The notes below the pieces were generated by a model. The model made no database searches, was not told the DNA's origin, and was given only the letters and a program-made list of their open reading frames with translations. From positions 122,927-186,926 of the forward strand of contig JAUMSH010000086.1 in assembly GCA_031292915.1 (NCBI GenBank): a DNA stretch of 64,000 nt. Direction: 5' to 3'. The position numbers and the translations under genes were made by a program. This stretch comes from Collinsella sp. GTDB lineage: Bacteria; Actinomycetota; Coriobacteriia; Coriobacteriales; Coriobacteriaceae. Below are positions 26,395 through 35,388 of the stretch, in pieces. Every line of letters begins with the position of its first letter. Position 1 is the stretch's first letter.

Positions 26395-27375
26395 CTAGAC
26401 ATTCATAAGCTGATGGCCGAGCTTGAGCGTCTTGAGGCCGCTCTCCCCCTCCTCGCCATCGAGCGTGTCGAGCAGCATATTGGTCGCCTCGACGCCACTG
26501 GTCAGGTATCCGTAATGCACGGTGGGAATGCCGCCCGTCAGCGCGCGCAAAAACGCGTTGTCGCCAAAACCGCTTACGCGGTGTATGCCCTCGCCCATGC
26601 CGCGAACCTCATCGATAGCACGCAGCGCGCCCGCCGCCATGGTGTCGGTCGCACAGGCGATAAACGAAACATCGGGATCGACGGAAAGCAGCTCACACGC
26701 CGCACCATAGCCCGAGTCGAGCGTAAACGAGCCCAGGCGAATCAAGGCGGAATCGAGCGGGTTGCCCGCAGCGCGCAGGCCGGCCTCAAAACCGCGACGG
26801 CGGTCATAACCGGCCGCGCGGTCCTCTTCGGTAACTCCAATATAGGCAATCTTGCCGTCCACGCGACCCGCAAGCGCATGACCCAGCTCAAAGGCGGCCT
26901 CGTAATCGTCATGATAGACGCACGCCGCGCCCTCGACATGTTGGCCGATCAACACAATGGGCACGCGGCACGACTCAATCGCGCGACGGTGCTCGTCGGT
27001 GATCATAGTTGCCACCAGAACAATGCCGTCAACCGGGTGGTTTTGGAATAAATCGAGGTATTCGAGCTCACGATCGGCCGCGTTGTCGGTGTTGGCAAGC
27101 AGCATCTGGTAGCCACGGCGACCGAGCACCTGACCAATGCCGGCGGTAATGCGGCTCACGGATTCCGAGTTGATCTTAGGTACGATGACGCCGATGAGCT
27201 TGGTGGAACCGGTGCGCAGCGCGCGAGCCTGGCTGGATCGCACGTATCCGGTCAGCTCGATTGTCTGCTTAATGCGCTCGGCCTTGTCCGCCGAGATATA
27301 TCCACCGTTGAGGTAGCGCGAGACGGCGGCGCTCGAAACGCCGGCCAGCTCGGCCACATCTTTCATCTTTACCAC
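26395..27375 (-). CDS. LacI-family transcriptional regulator (likely sucrose repressor)
   Basis: The N-terminal helix-turn-helix and hinge are clear: MKDVAELAGVSSAAVSRYLN, then ISADKAERIKQTIELTGYV. The periplasmic-binding-protein-like effector domain follows (IGVIVPKINSESVSRITAGI, FSLxDN-like segments) to a normal end (326 aa). The GTG at 27375 has GGGGG 5 bases upstream; longer starts run through the operator at 27391-27404. It lies upstream of and parallel to the PTS and GH32 genes. Its own leader and the PTS leader both contain LacI-type operators, pointing to autoregulation and control of sucrose uptake. Confidence 0.88.
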   Translation of the reverse strand: MVKMKDVAELAGVSSAAVSRYLNGGYISADKAERIKQTIELTGYVRSSQARALRTGSTKLIGVIVPKINSESVSRITAGIGQVLGRRGYQMLLANTDNAADRELEYLDLFQNHPVDGIVLVATMITDEHRRAIESCRVPIVLIGQHVEGAACVYHDDYEAAFELGHALAGRVDGKIAYIGVTEEDRAAGYDRRRGFEAGLRAAGNPLDSALIRLGSFTLDSGYGAACELLSVDPDVSFIACATDTMAAGALRAIDEVRGMGEGIHRVSGFGDNAFLRALTGGIPTVHYGYLTSGVEATNMLLDTLDGEEGESGLKTLKLGHQLMNV

Positions 27376-27390
27376 GAGTACCCCCGTCGT

Positions 27391-27404
27391 TGAAATCGCT
27401 TTCA
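27391..27404. promoter_or_regulatory. LacI-type operator in the regulator's own leader
   Basis: TGAAATCGCTTTCA is a near-perfect palindrome with a central CG, six bases upstream of the GGGGG ribosome binding site. Binding here would block transcription of the regulator. Confidence 0.75.
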
Positions 27405-27596
27405 CCATGATACCCGTGCGGAGCGACATGCGCGTCGCAAGACATGACGTCACGGTCAATTAAGCTGTCGTAGCACGGGCATCGTAGAGCTTCAACTAAA
27501 AACTTCGAAATATAAGTGCCGAATCAGTCAAACTACCGATTCGGCACCCCGTTACATTTGCACACAGTGGCAGGCAAAATCCAACTCGAGAACAAT

Positions 27597-28223
27597 TTAC
27601 TCACTTTGGAAAGACGCATCGCTGTCCGCTGCCAATTCCGAAGGAAGAATTGCCGGCAGCGTCAAAGCCCCCATGGGCGAAAGTCCAGTAACGACCATCA
27701 GATAGCTCTTAGCGTGGCCATACGCCATGGAAATCGCATTGGAGAGAAAAAACGGTGCCTCATTCGAATAACCGGAAATGACCTGCGGAATGATTTTGAT
27801 ACCCAACGCAAGCTCAAACTTTGTGACCGTTTTCAGCGTCATGTTGGGCTGAGAATTCAACAATTTCGAAAGCGACTGAAGACTCACGCCCATACGTTTT
27901 GCCAGCTCGCTTTTACTCAAGCCCGAGCGCTGCATCTCGCGATGAACAATAAACTCAATATCTAGTGCTTGCTCATAGGCACGGGTATCGCTCGTTTCCG
28001 TTTCCGCGTAAAAGTCTAGATTTGCATACTCTCCCTTGCGATTTCCCTCCTCAACTTTAGGAAACCCAAGTCGATAAGCACGCAGACGAAAATAGTTGCT
28101 GTTCTTTTCCAGGTAAGCTCTGGCATCGTCTTCGCTCATCAGTGAGAAATGGACACCTCTCGATTTGAGATGATCAATCTGCTCAGACGCCGTAAGCCAA
28201 GGCTTTGTATTAGCGTCGGTCAT
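27597..28223 (-). CDS. Abi_2-like N-terminus joined to an HTH (XRE) domain
   Basis: A 208-residue hybrid. Residues 1-70 (KPWLTASEQIDHLKSRG, then AYLEKNSNYFRLRAYRLGF) match the start of Abi_2/AbiD-AbiF abortive-infection proteins. The rest of that domain is missing; instead residues about 85-145 form an XRE-type helix-turn-helix (SGLSKSELAKRMGVSLQSL, then TLKTVTKFELALGIKI), as in HigA-like antitoxins. GGAG lies 5 bases before the ATG. It could be a functional fusion or the product of a deletion joining two defence genes. It is alone on its strand and opens the accessory region. Confidence 0.6.
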   Translation of the reverse strand: MTDANTKPWLTASEQIDHLKSRGVHFSLMSEDDARAYLEKNSNYFRLRAYRLGFPKVEEGNRKGEYANLDFYAETETSDTRAYEQALDIEFIVHREMQRSGLSKSELAKRMGVSLQSLSKLLNSQPNMTLKTVTKFELALGIKIIPQVISGYSNEAPFFLSNAISMAYGHAKSYLMVVTGLSPMGALTLPAILPSELAADSDASFQSE

Positions 28224-28542
28224 CAGATCTCCGTTCGCGATGATTAGCTCGAGATACTATGTTGGCGCGTTTAACTGGGCGAATCACTTAGATATGACTG
28301 TTACGCCGAATACTCTTCAATAAAGCCTCTCATCATAGGCGCAATGAAGAAAGGCGGCCATCCGGAAGAACAACCACCTTTCCGTAGGACGCAGGCCCGT
28401 AGGTTGACTGCGTCAATACCGCTAGATTCGGCCTAGTATCCTATCGGGTCCCAAAAGGTCAATCCAGTTAAAGACGGCAGGCAGCCCGAAACAACATCTT
28501 TCATGAATCTCCAGTCCCATCAAGCCCGATCGAACTTGACCG
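28224..28542. other. Non-coding gap, nothing recognised
   Basis: Base composition is more AT-rich than the core genes. Apart from a short inverted repeat GACGCAG...CTGCGTC at about 28388-28412, I see no gene, RNA or mobile-element end. Confidence 0.5.
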
Positions 28543-29208
28543 TCAAACCAGATACGGCCCAATCACATCAAATATCTCGCCAACCTTAGTTGAAGGGTTT
28601 TGCGCAGATGGCTTAATGTTACCCAGTTCCCTATGGTACGCGACGAGGCGCCCAGCACGCTGCAATGCTTCGCCTCGCCTATCATCCACTGCCCCAAACA
28701 TCCCGTCAAGGTTCTTGCGGTACTCGATGCCCAAATTCTTCGACATCTCCTGCGCGAGGGCATGCTGGCAGTCGGACGCGGACATATGCGCGGTCGTGTA
28801 GCGAAAGTGCAAAAGCGGCCACAGCTCGAAACAGGGGTTGGACCACAACGCGTGGAAGGTCCTCGAACCATCAGAGAGCTCGTTGCATTTACGTTCCATC
28901 GCGTCGAAGTCGGACGCAGGGAAGTCATCCTTGTCATACACGAGCCACACGTGGTCGAACGTCTCGGGCGCATAGAGGCAGTGTTCGACGGCGAAGTCGA
29001 GCAGGTCGAGAGTATGTTTGCCAGTCCCCTTAACGACTACGGCAACCTTCCGCTCGTTTGCTGCGCCCAACGCGGCGCGCACGCCCTCGAAGTAGCGAGG
29101 CTCAGTCTCCTTGCCCTCGGTCACCACGAGATGGCGCGTCATCTGTACCATGCGAGAGCGTCCCTCGCGCTTGCCGCTGCGCCAGTCCCTCGACTTTTTC
29201 GCGGCCAT
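28543..29208 (-). CDS. RloB-like protein (AbiLii-type, TOPRIM-like)
   Basis: Partner of an RloA-type ATPase in AbiL-like abortive-infection modules. The N-terminus is basic (MAAKKSRDWRSGKREG) and is followed by HLVVTEGKETEPRYFEG, the conserved acidic start of the RloB/TOPRIM-like fold, and by WLVYDKDDFP with the DxD-type residues. CFELWPLLHF is also typical of the family. The ATG at 29208 (221 aa) begins one base beyond the rloA stop, so the pair is one operon. Longer frames upstream overlap rloA. The nuclease role is inferred from the fold, not shown. Confidence 0.82.
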   Translation of the reverse strand: MAAKKSRDWRSGKREGRSRMVQMTRHLVVTEGKETEPRYFEGVRAALGAANERKVAVVVKGTGKHTLDLLDFAVEHCLYAPETFDHVWLVYDKDDFPASDFDAMERKCNELSDGSRTFHALWSNPCFELWPLLHFRYTTAHMSASDCQHALAQEMSKNLGIEYRKNLDGMFGAVDDRRGEALQRAGRLVAYHRELGNIKPSAQNPSTKVGEIFDVIGPYLV

Positions 29209-29209
29209 A

Positions 29210-30427
29210 CTAATCCCACTCCTCAATGCGCGTGAGATACGGGTCGGCACCATAGCGGCCAGACAGGTACTGCTTGTCGAATGCCGCGTTCTTGCTGACC
29301 AGGTTACCATTTGCCTCGTGGATGTCGGCGAGCGACCATAGCTGGCTCGCCTCCCCCTCGCCGCGTGCGGCAAACCATATCTCGTCGCGGCGAAAAACAT
29401 CGTTTCGCATAGTGGACACGTCCTGAGACGAGAAGATGAGCTGCGCGCCGCTCTTGTTGACTTCGGGATCTTTGAACAGCAGGATCACGTAGCGCAGGAG
29501 CTTCGGATGCAACTTGGCGTCGAGTTCATCGACAACGACGGTACCGCCGCGTTCGAGCGCCGCCAGCAGAAACGCCGCCAGCCCCATGAGCTTCTGAGTA
29601 CCGGCCGACTCCTCGGACAGGCGCAGCTCATAGCCCTTACCGTCCACCTCATGCTTTACGAAGACGCGCTGGCCCCGCCATTCCGGAGCTTTCTCAACCC
29701 TAAAGCCATCGATACGCACGTTAACGGCACGCAGAAAACGCGTGATCTCGGGTGAGTCATCCTCATCGAGCAACTGTTCGAGCATCTGCTCCAGATAGGA
29801 GCTGTTGTAGTTCAGGAACACCCCATCAAGAAACCAACTGGCAGCCTCCTTGATCACCGGCGCGTCAAAGTTGATGCAGAGAAACGACAGGTATGGCAGG
29901 CTCGGGTTGAATCTCGCGGCCGTCACGAGCTTACGCAGCGTGGGACCAAGCTCAACCCCCGTGCCCTCGCGCTCGAAAAGCATCGCCGTGCGTGACGCCC
30001 CCAATTTGCGCCGCCACAGTCCTTCGGACACGATCTCGTCCGCATGCACGGACAGGGCATAGCGGTACTCATGCTCACCCGCGCGATAGTAGAGCTCGAA
30101 CTCGGTGGGCTTAGCAGCCGACACGTCATCGAACTCGAACGCAGAGCAACGGGGTATCGAAGGGCGATCACCCCCTGGTGCATCAGCACTGGCAGACAGC
30201 AGCCTAATCGGTCTGGCTACCGCCGAGCGAACGTAATCGAGAGCCTCGAGCAGGTTTGACTTACCGCCAGCGTTGGGTCCGTACACCGCGGCCACTGGTA
30301 GAAAGCCCTGCCCGTCAGGGCACACTATGAGGGAGCGCTCGAACTCCTTCATCGGCGTCGCCTGCATGGAAAGCTCCGCCTCATCGCGATAGGATCTATA
30401 GTTCCTGAAGGTGAACTGGCAAAGCAT
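29210..30427 (-). CDS. RloA-like AAA ATPase (AbiLi-type)
   Basis: ABC/SMC-like ATPase with an interrupted nucleotide-binding fold, as in RloA, AbiLi and OLD-type proteins. The start MLCQFTFRNYRSYRDEAELS is typical. Walker A is GPNAGGKS at residues 50-57. The signature LSEESAGTQKLMGLA and Walker B TVVVDELDAKLHP lie near residues 300-340, and SSQDVSTMRND follows as the switch region. I chose the ATG at 30427 (405 aa); in-frame starts at 30439 and 30505 add non-conserved residues. Together with the next gene it forms an RloAB/AbiL-like defence pair. Confidence 0.82.
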   Translation of the reverse strand: MLCQFTFRNYRSYRDEAELSMQATPMKEFERSLIVCPDGQGFLPVAAVYGPNAGGKSNLLEALDYVRSAVARPIRLLSASADAPGGDRPSIPRCSAFEFDDVSAAKPTEFELYYRAGEHEYRYALSVHADEIVSEGLWRRKLGASRTAMLFEREGTGVELGPTLRKLVTAARFNPSLPYLSFLCINFDAPVIKEAASWFLDGVFLNYNSSYLEQMLEQLLDEDDSPEITRFLRAVNVRIDGFRVEKAPEWRGQRVFVKHEVDGKGYELRLSEESAGTQKLMGLAAFLLAALERGGTVVVDELDAKLHPKLLRYVILLFKDPEVNKSGAQLIFSSQDVSTMRNDVFRRDEIWFAARGEGEASQLWSLADIHEANGNLVSKNAAFDKQYLSGRYGADPYLTRIEEWD

Positions 30428-30736
30428 CGTCCTCAACATTCCTTTCATTGTTTTGAAAAGATATTTCAGAGTTTTTATTTGATTATAGACCTTAAATAGC
30501 ATCAATCAAGTGTTTGCAGCATCTGGAGCAAAGGGTACAAGGCCAAAACTCGGAAGTATGCGGCAAATCCCTAGCGTGCCGAGCGCTCCGGAATGCCGTA
30601 ATGCTTCTGCCTGCGGATCCTTTATGTGGAAAAGCTGTTGTGCTCGGGGGTTCCAGAATTTGCCGCATACTTCCGGCAGGCGTTTGCGGCTGCGGACACG
30701 CTAATCCATGCCCGCAGCCGCAATGGCGTCAAGTCC
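30428..30736. other. Intergenic stretch upstream of rloA
   Basis: The rloA-proximal part is AT-rich and fits a promoter region. The rest contains the inverted repeat listed at 30552-30674 and a GC-rich segment with CGGCTGCGGAC...CCGCAGCCGCAAT complementarity near 30688-30725. No gene is seen. Confidence 0.5.
30552..30674. repeat. Inverted repeat, 17-bp arms, about 90-bp spacer
   Basis: GGAAGTATGCGGCAAAT at 30552-30568 is repeated as its exact complement at 30658-30674. The spacer also has internal complementarity. No open frame spans it. It looks like another member of the palindromic intergenic repeats in this genome. Confidence 0.72.
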
Positions 30737-30964
30737 CTATCCTCTCGGCGGGAAGGGATCGTGCCCATGGGAATCCTTTGCGCGGATCCTGCCATCAGGA
30801 CGATGGGTGATTAGCTCAGAGTGCTGATTAGAACTAATTTGACGACCGCGCTTTATAGCTTCGCCCTGGGTCGTCGTAACAAAGGAAGCGCGACGCGCCC
30901 CCTCGCCCTTAACCTGCCAATTGCCATCCGCCCGCTTCGTAACGTGCTGGTTTCTACCTTTCAT
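30737..30964 (-). CDS. DUF2188 domain-containing small protein
   Basis: A 75-residue protein that matches DUF2188: NQHVTKRADGNWQVKGEGA, TTTQGEAIKRGRQIS, and the end RPDGRIRAKDSHGHDPFPP with the family's G-R-I-R and DP-PP features. GAGG lies 5 bases before the ATG at 30964. DUF2188 proteins are small and of unknown function, common in accessory regions. Nothing here indicates a partner gene. Confidence 0.82.
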   Translation of the reverse strand: MKGRNQHVTKRADGNWQVKGEGARRASFVTTTQGEAIKRGRQISSNQHSELITHRPDGRIRAKDSHGHDPFPPRG

Positions 30965-31335
30965 ACTCACCTCGCCTTCACGACCGATTGATTAACGTGC
31001 TCACAGCATGAGGCTCGCAGCAAGTTCACTCGTGCCGCTTTGCTTAAAGCATAAATACTGGCGCGGACATAAGCCGGACCTGAAAGGTGTCAGTATATGG
31101 AATCTCGAAGAAGTACAAGCCGGCCTCATGCTGAAACCGCCGTATCGCGCATAGCCCATTCCTATAAACGCAGCTAGTGCTACATAAACTCAGAAAACAA
31201 GGAGGATACACATTGAAAGTTAATTGGACCTGTCTCTATCTATAGGAAATCGGAAGGTCTTGATGCAAGAATATCTAAATCCGCCAACTGCAACAGCCTT
31301 GTTTCCCTAGCGCATGACAGCCCATCACCCTGCAA
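30965..31335. other. Non-coding gap with an orphan ribosome binding site
   Basis: AT-rich sequence without a plausible gene. It contains a strong AAGGAGG at 31199-31205 that serves only a ten-codon frame (31213-31245, MKVNWTCLYL then stop). This may be a leader peptide or the stump of a deleted gene. Confidence 0.5.
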
Positions 31336-32961
31336 TTACTCTTTCCGATCGTCGGCAGGTTTTAAGGCCTCAGTCAACTCGTTCAGCATGGTCGTAAGCC
31401 GAGCAATAAGTCTTTTCGCATCTTCTCTATGGTCTTCGGTGACCACATCGCCGTAAAGCCTATCGTATTTTGAGCCCTTACCGTGCGCTGCCCCCGCCGA
31501 CCGAAGGTTCTGAAGATCACGGAGAGGCTTTAGGTCGATCACGATGTCATTCCCGCTAAGAAAGGCCTCCAGCTTGTTAATACTACCCTTCGCATCAGCG
31601 TCCTTTAGAGCACTTTCATCAATGTAGTCGACGAGGGCTCTCGTGAGGGCCATAGTCACGGACTCAAATTCAGACTCGCCGTTGCCAGATGGAATGTGGA
31701 TTTGTTCAAGAATGCCCTCGTCTGCACGGTGGAAAGGCCTATACAGCGCCAAGCCAAACCGTTTCCTCCATGCTTTATCAAGTTCCATTCGCGCTCGCAT
31801 AAGCATGGAAACAGGGCCCGACGGATCTTTAACCCACATATTGAGCAAATCTGTCTTGAATACCTCATCAGAAATGCGCTGGTCAACGGGAGACATCTCG
31901 AAGGAAAGGAAATGAGTGCGCTCACTCTCGGGAAGATCGCGTCCCAAATCGCCGAGATAAACCATAACTCTGTCCGGGTCAACATTGTCAATCTCGCACC
32001 TCCACTGGCTCCCACATGAAATGTGACGCTCGCTGACATCGAAGTGAGGGCTACTCCTGTACTTATCAAGTACAGCGGGCTTAAAGAAAACGGGGGTTAA
32101 GTAATGTGGGGCGCGAGGCTCCTTATCAAAGTAGGTGCCAAGCTTATTCGGGTCACATGTGTATCGAACGAGCGAGCCGTCAGGCCGTTCGCCGATGACG
32201 AACTCGGGGTACCGTTCATTTTTCTCATCGAACGGCCATACGCCACAAGTCTCGACGTCGTCGGGCTCGATAAAGCTTCGAGCGTAGAGCATGGACAGCA
32301 GATAGCCTTCATCAATATCGCTCGTGTACCACTGTCCGATATGGTAGTTCCCTCCGACTTCATCACTCTCTGAAATGCACTCAGTGCTCCCCAAAGGATA
32401 GTTGGACGAAGATGCCAGCCGAGCGTCAACAAAGTAGACGATGAAGCATTGCTTAGCTGCAATGAAGCGCAGTATATATTTGGTCCTGACACGCACCTCG
32501 TCTCCAGCAAAGTCAACGACTTTTTCTCTCTCGCCGCACTTGTCGACGCTATAGTAGCAACCGTCTTCGCCGCGGTAGAGTTCAAACAGCATGACAAATT
32601 CCTGGTTGACCAGAATCTGCGCTTGGTCGAGCGGATAGAAATACTGCTCGGCAACAATAAAGTCATAGCCCTCATCGCGCCCGTCATGATAAGTGACGTC
32701 ATCTGCACATACGCAGAAGCCTGGCGAGAAACTGGAAGCATGCTTCAACCAATCATCACCTGCAAGAATCTCCTGCTTCCGTGCAAGGTCGGCAAAACAG
32801 GCAAAAACGGAAGGCCTTCCATCAGCAGCGTCATGGTGCGAATAGACGGTAACCCATGCTCCGGAAAGGGGGTTCTTGACCAGCTCGATCACTTTCTCCT
32901 GCTTGAATGGTTTAGCGTCGAGCCCCAGCCTGGCTAAAACCCTTAAAACCGCTTCGTTCAT
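31336..32961 (-). CDS. Uncharacterised 541-aa protein with a C-terminal HEPN-like motif
   Basis: I do not recognise the family. The protein is soluble and acidic with no membrane segment. The N-terminal two thirds is mixed alpha/beta by eye. The C-terminal 80 residues are helical and contain LRDLQNLRSAGAAHGKG, an R-x5-H arrangement (Arg487, His493) of the kind that forms the RNase site in HEPN domains, followed by a long helix (DAKRLIARLTTMLNELTEAL). AGAGG lies 5 bases before the ATG at 32961. It stands alone between the DUF2188 gene and the Abi-alpha gene, so a defence role is inferred from neighbours and motif. Confidence 0.72.
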   Translation of the reverse strand: MNEAVLRVLARLGLDAKPFKQEKVIELVKNPLSGAWVTVYSHHDAADGRPSVFACFADLARKQEILAGDDWLKHASSFSPGFCVCADDVTYHDGRDEGYDFIVAEQYFYPLDQAQILVNQEFVMLFELYRGEDGCYYSVDKCGEREKVVDFAGDEVRVRTKYILRFIAAKQCFIVYFVDARLASSSNYPLGSTECISESDEVGGNYHIGQWYTSDIDEGYLLSMLYARSFIEPDDVETCGVWPFDEKNERYPEFVIGERPDGSLVRYTCDPNKLGTYFDKEPRAPHYLTPVFFKPAVLDKYRSSPHFDVSERHISCGSQWRCEIDNVDPDRVMVYLGDLGRDLPESERTHFLSFEMSPVDQRISDEVFKTDLLNMWVKDPSGPVSMLMRARMELDKAWRKRFGLALYRPFHRADEGILEQIHIPSGNGESEFESVTMALTRALVDYIDESALKDADAKGSINKLEAFLSGNDIVIDLKPLRDLQNLRSAGAAHGKGSKYDRLYGDVVTEDHREDAKRLIARLTTMLNELTEALKPADDRKE

Positions 32962-33214
32962 ATGCACCTCTTACCATTTGGCACCATCACCGTAAAATGA
33001 AGCGAAAATGAACCGTGAGAAACTATCACGGACCAAAATCGTTTAAGGAAATTGTCCATCATTGCGGGGACAAAGAAAAACCGCCAGGACGACGGTCGGA
33101 AGCTTTAAAAGACTAATTGACAAGAAATAGAAGGTATTCCCATCAAATCTGACCAACGCATTCACCCATTAGCAAACCGCCAAGAATCGAATCGTACCAG
33201 CACTGCCGAGAAGA

Positions 33215-34012
33215 CTAAACACAGCACTTAATAAAAAGCTTCCCGAACGGTGTTAGCCTAAAAACATGATGTACGCAATCAAACCGCCATCCATCAGAAG
33301 GCGTATTATCCTTCTTTATATTTCGGATCCTGTCAGAATCCTCAATCCCAAGATAATCGTCTTCTCCCTCGTAACAGTACGTTTCTTCGCTTAAAAGTTT
33401 CAGTCGCTCCAAGTTATTCAAATACAAAGACACATTCTCAGGACATTGAACGATAGCATCGAATACGTTCGTATATTTTTCGCAAAGCACTCGCCACCGA
33501 GCTTTAATTGGCATGTCATCGTCTTCGACAACGCGTAAGTCAATAACCGGAATATGATCTTTACCAAGCCCTTCAGAAAGCCACGACATCATTTTGGCTT
33601 CATCGGGAGTCAGTTGTCCGATTATGCTAACAAAACTCGGATGGACGAGAGGAGAAACCCTTTTATCCATAGAGGACGCGAGTAAATTAACGTACAGCCC
33701 CCTTAGGTCCTGACTGTCGTACGAATATGACAGTTGCTGAATAGCCGGCACCACAACATTCTGTGCAGGCTCACAGAAGCAGTCCTCCGGGACGTCTTCC
33801 ATCTTTTCTTCGATTTGCCGAATCGCCTCCTCAATATTGCTCTCGCCGTTAACCACCCATTTCTTCCAGGGGCCAAGCAATACGCCAACGGTTCTGGGAA
33901 CTAAACTCAGAGTGTCTCCGACCGATGAGAGCACAGGATGCAGAGCATCATCATATGCTTTACTCAATACATCAGATGGCAGAGATGCAATTTCTTTGGA
34001 AAGCTCGTCCAC
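33215..34012 (-). CDS. Abi-alpha/DUF4393 family protein
   Basis: A 265-residue protein that fits the DUF4393 (Abi_alpha) family: an amphipathic N-terminus with VLSSVGDTLSLVPRTVGVLLGPWKKWV, then NVVVPAIQQLSYSYDSQDLRGLYVNLLASSMD, and HPSFVSIIGQLTPDEAKMMSWL. The family is linked to abortive infection by name, although its mechanism is not established. The GTG start is preceded by GGGTGAG. The C-terminus (HHVFRLTPFGKLFIKCCV) matches the usual end. It is a single gene near other defence-type genes. Confidence 0.78.
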   Translation of the reverse strand: MDELSKEIASLPSDVLSKAYDDALHPVLSSVGDTLSLVPRTVGVLLGPWKKWVVNGESNIEEAIRQIEEKMEDVPEDCFCEPAQNVVVPAIQQLSYSYDSQDLRGLYVNLLASSMDKRVSPLVHPSFVSIIGQLTPDEAKMMSWLSEGLGKDHIPVIDLRVVEDDDMPIKARWRVLCEKYTNVFDAIVQCPENVSLYLNNLERLKLLSEETYCYEGEDDYLGIEDSDRIRNIKKDNTPSDGWRFDCVHHVFRLTPFGKLFIKCCV

Positions 34013-34131
34013 TTTGTCTCACCCTATTCATACCGACATCAAGTCCATGATATATAAGGCCCACATTGATACAGCCAACAACGGGGAGGGATTGCAGTAC
34101 CTAACGGCCTGACATTCTGAGTATCTCGCCC

Positions 34132-34572
34132 TCACTCCCCCTTCTTCTTGCGCAGCACATCTATCGCGTGTTCGCCCAAGATCGCCGAGGACAGCTTCAG
34201 TGCCGCACCCTTAACGGTGTTGAAGAAGTTCTCGAGAAACGGTGCGTTCATGTCGTAGTAGTTCATGTTCCTAAACAGTGCATAAATCGCGAGGAACGTT
34301 TGGGCAATGACCACTACAACACTCATTGCAAGAGCGTTGTAGGGCGACTGGGAAATCCGCACCAAGGGTCTCAAGCGCAGTTGGGCAAACCAATCTCCGG
34401 CGACCAACAATCCGTCTTGGGCAGTCTTAATAACCCATAGGGAAAGTAGTTGCGCATAAGGAGGTGACGCATAATTTCTTTCAAAAATTGACAAACACAT
34501 AGAGGGACACGGTCCACGCGTATTCATATGATTTCTGGCGACTAGACAATAAACCATCGAGGAAAGGGGCAC
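34132..34572 (-). CDS. Doubtful ORF with one or two hydrophobic segments, overlapping IS flank
   Basis: The 146-codon frame has a hydrophobic stretch MSVVVVIAQTFLAIYALF and a basic end (DVLRKKKGE). Its first 45 codons lie in sequence that recurs upstream of the second IS256 relic (42760-42850), so they are probably mobile-element flank rather than protein. A shorter product from the ATG near 34326 (64 aa) is possible but lacks a ribosome binding site. It may be a gene remnant truncated by the insertion. Confidence 0.3.
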   Translation of the reverse strand: MPLSSMVYCLVARNHMNTRGPCPSMCLSIFERNYASPPYAQLLSLWVIKTAQDGLLVAGDWFAQLRLRPLVRISQSPYNALAMSVVVVIAQTFLAIYALFRNMNYYDMNAPFLENFFNTVKGAALKLSSAILGEHAIDVLRKKKGE

Positions 34573-34574
34573 GG

Positions 34575-35195
34575 GCAGTATATGCGAACATCGTATCAGT
34601 CGACGACGAGTCGTCCGAGCCCGTCGGGGCCGAACGCTACGAGAGGGCGGCGGGCCGGGAGGTCTACCGCAGCGGCCACTACGCGAGGAAGTTCGTCACC
34701 GGGGCCGGGGAAGTCGAGCTCGGCGTGCCGAAACTCCGCGGCGCGACCTTCCGGACGGCTGTCATCGAGCGCTACCGCAGGCGCGAGACCTCTGTCGAGG
34801 AGGCTATCGTCGAGATGTACCTGGCGGGCGTCTCAACCAAGAGGATCGAGGACGTCTCCGAGCTCCTCTGGGGGCGCCGGTGTCCACCGCGAGGACGGTG
34901 AGCGACGGGTTCGCCGAGACACTGGCCTACACGGAATTCCCGCCGGAGCACTGGCGCCGGATCAGGACGAACAACGGGATCGAACGCATCGACTGCGAGA
35001 TCAGGAGGAGGACGAGGGCCGTCGGGACCTACCCGGACGGCAACTCGGTCGTCATACTGGTGTCAGCGAGACTGAAGTACATAGCGGAGCACGAATGGGG
35101 CAAGAGGAGGTACCTGGACATGTCCAAACTGGAGGAGATGGACGAGCTGAAGGGAAAAGCGGAGGGCTAGAAGAGGACGAGGCCGAGGACGGCTA
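34575..35195 (+). pseudogene. IS256-family transposase relic
   Basis: The first part reads VGAERYERAAGREVYRSGHY, PKLRGATFRTAVIERYRRR and YLAGVSTKRIEDVSELLWG, typical of the IS256 N-terminal half. One G is missing in the run at about 34870 and shifts the frame. The sequence then jumps to the C-terminal part HWRRIRTNNGIER, RRTRAVGTYPDGNS and LKYIAEHEWGKRRYLDM, so roughly 180 central codons with catalytic DDE residues are deleted. It cannot be active. A second relic of the same element lies at 42590-42760 on the other strand. Confidence 0.88.
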
Positions 35196-35388
35196 AATCA
35201 ATTTACGAAAGTATCTTGACGGTACCCGAAAATGTGACCCAACCCCTCGCTTTGCCGTCGAGCCATTATGATAATTAACAACGTACAACGATAAGGAGCC
35301 CGATCGGAACTCAAGTAGACGGGAACAACGTGCAATCAATCGAACATCTAAAGTCCACGGACGGTCTGGGTGAAGGCAAAGGCGGCAT

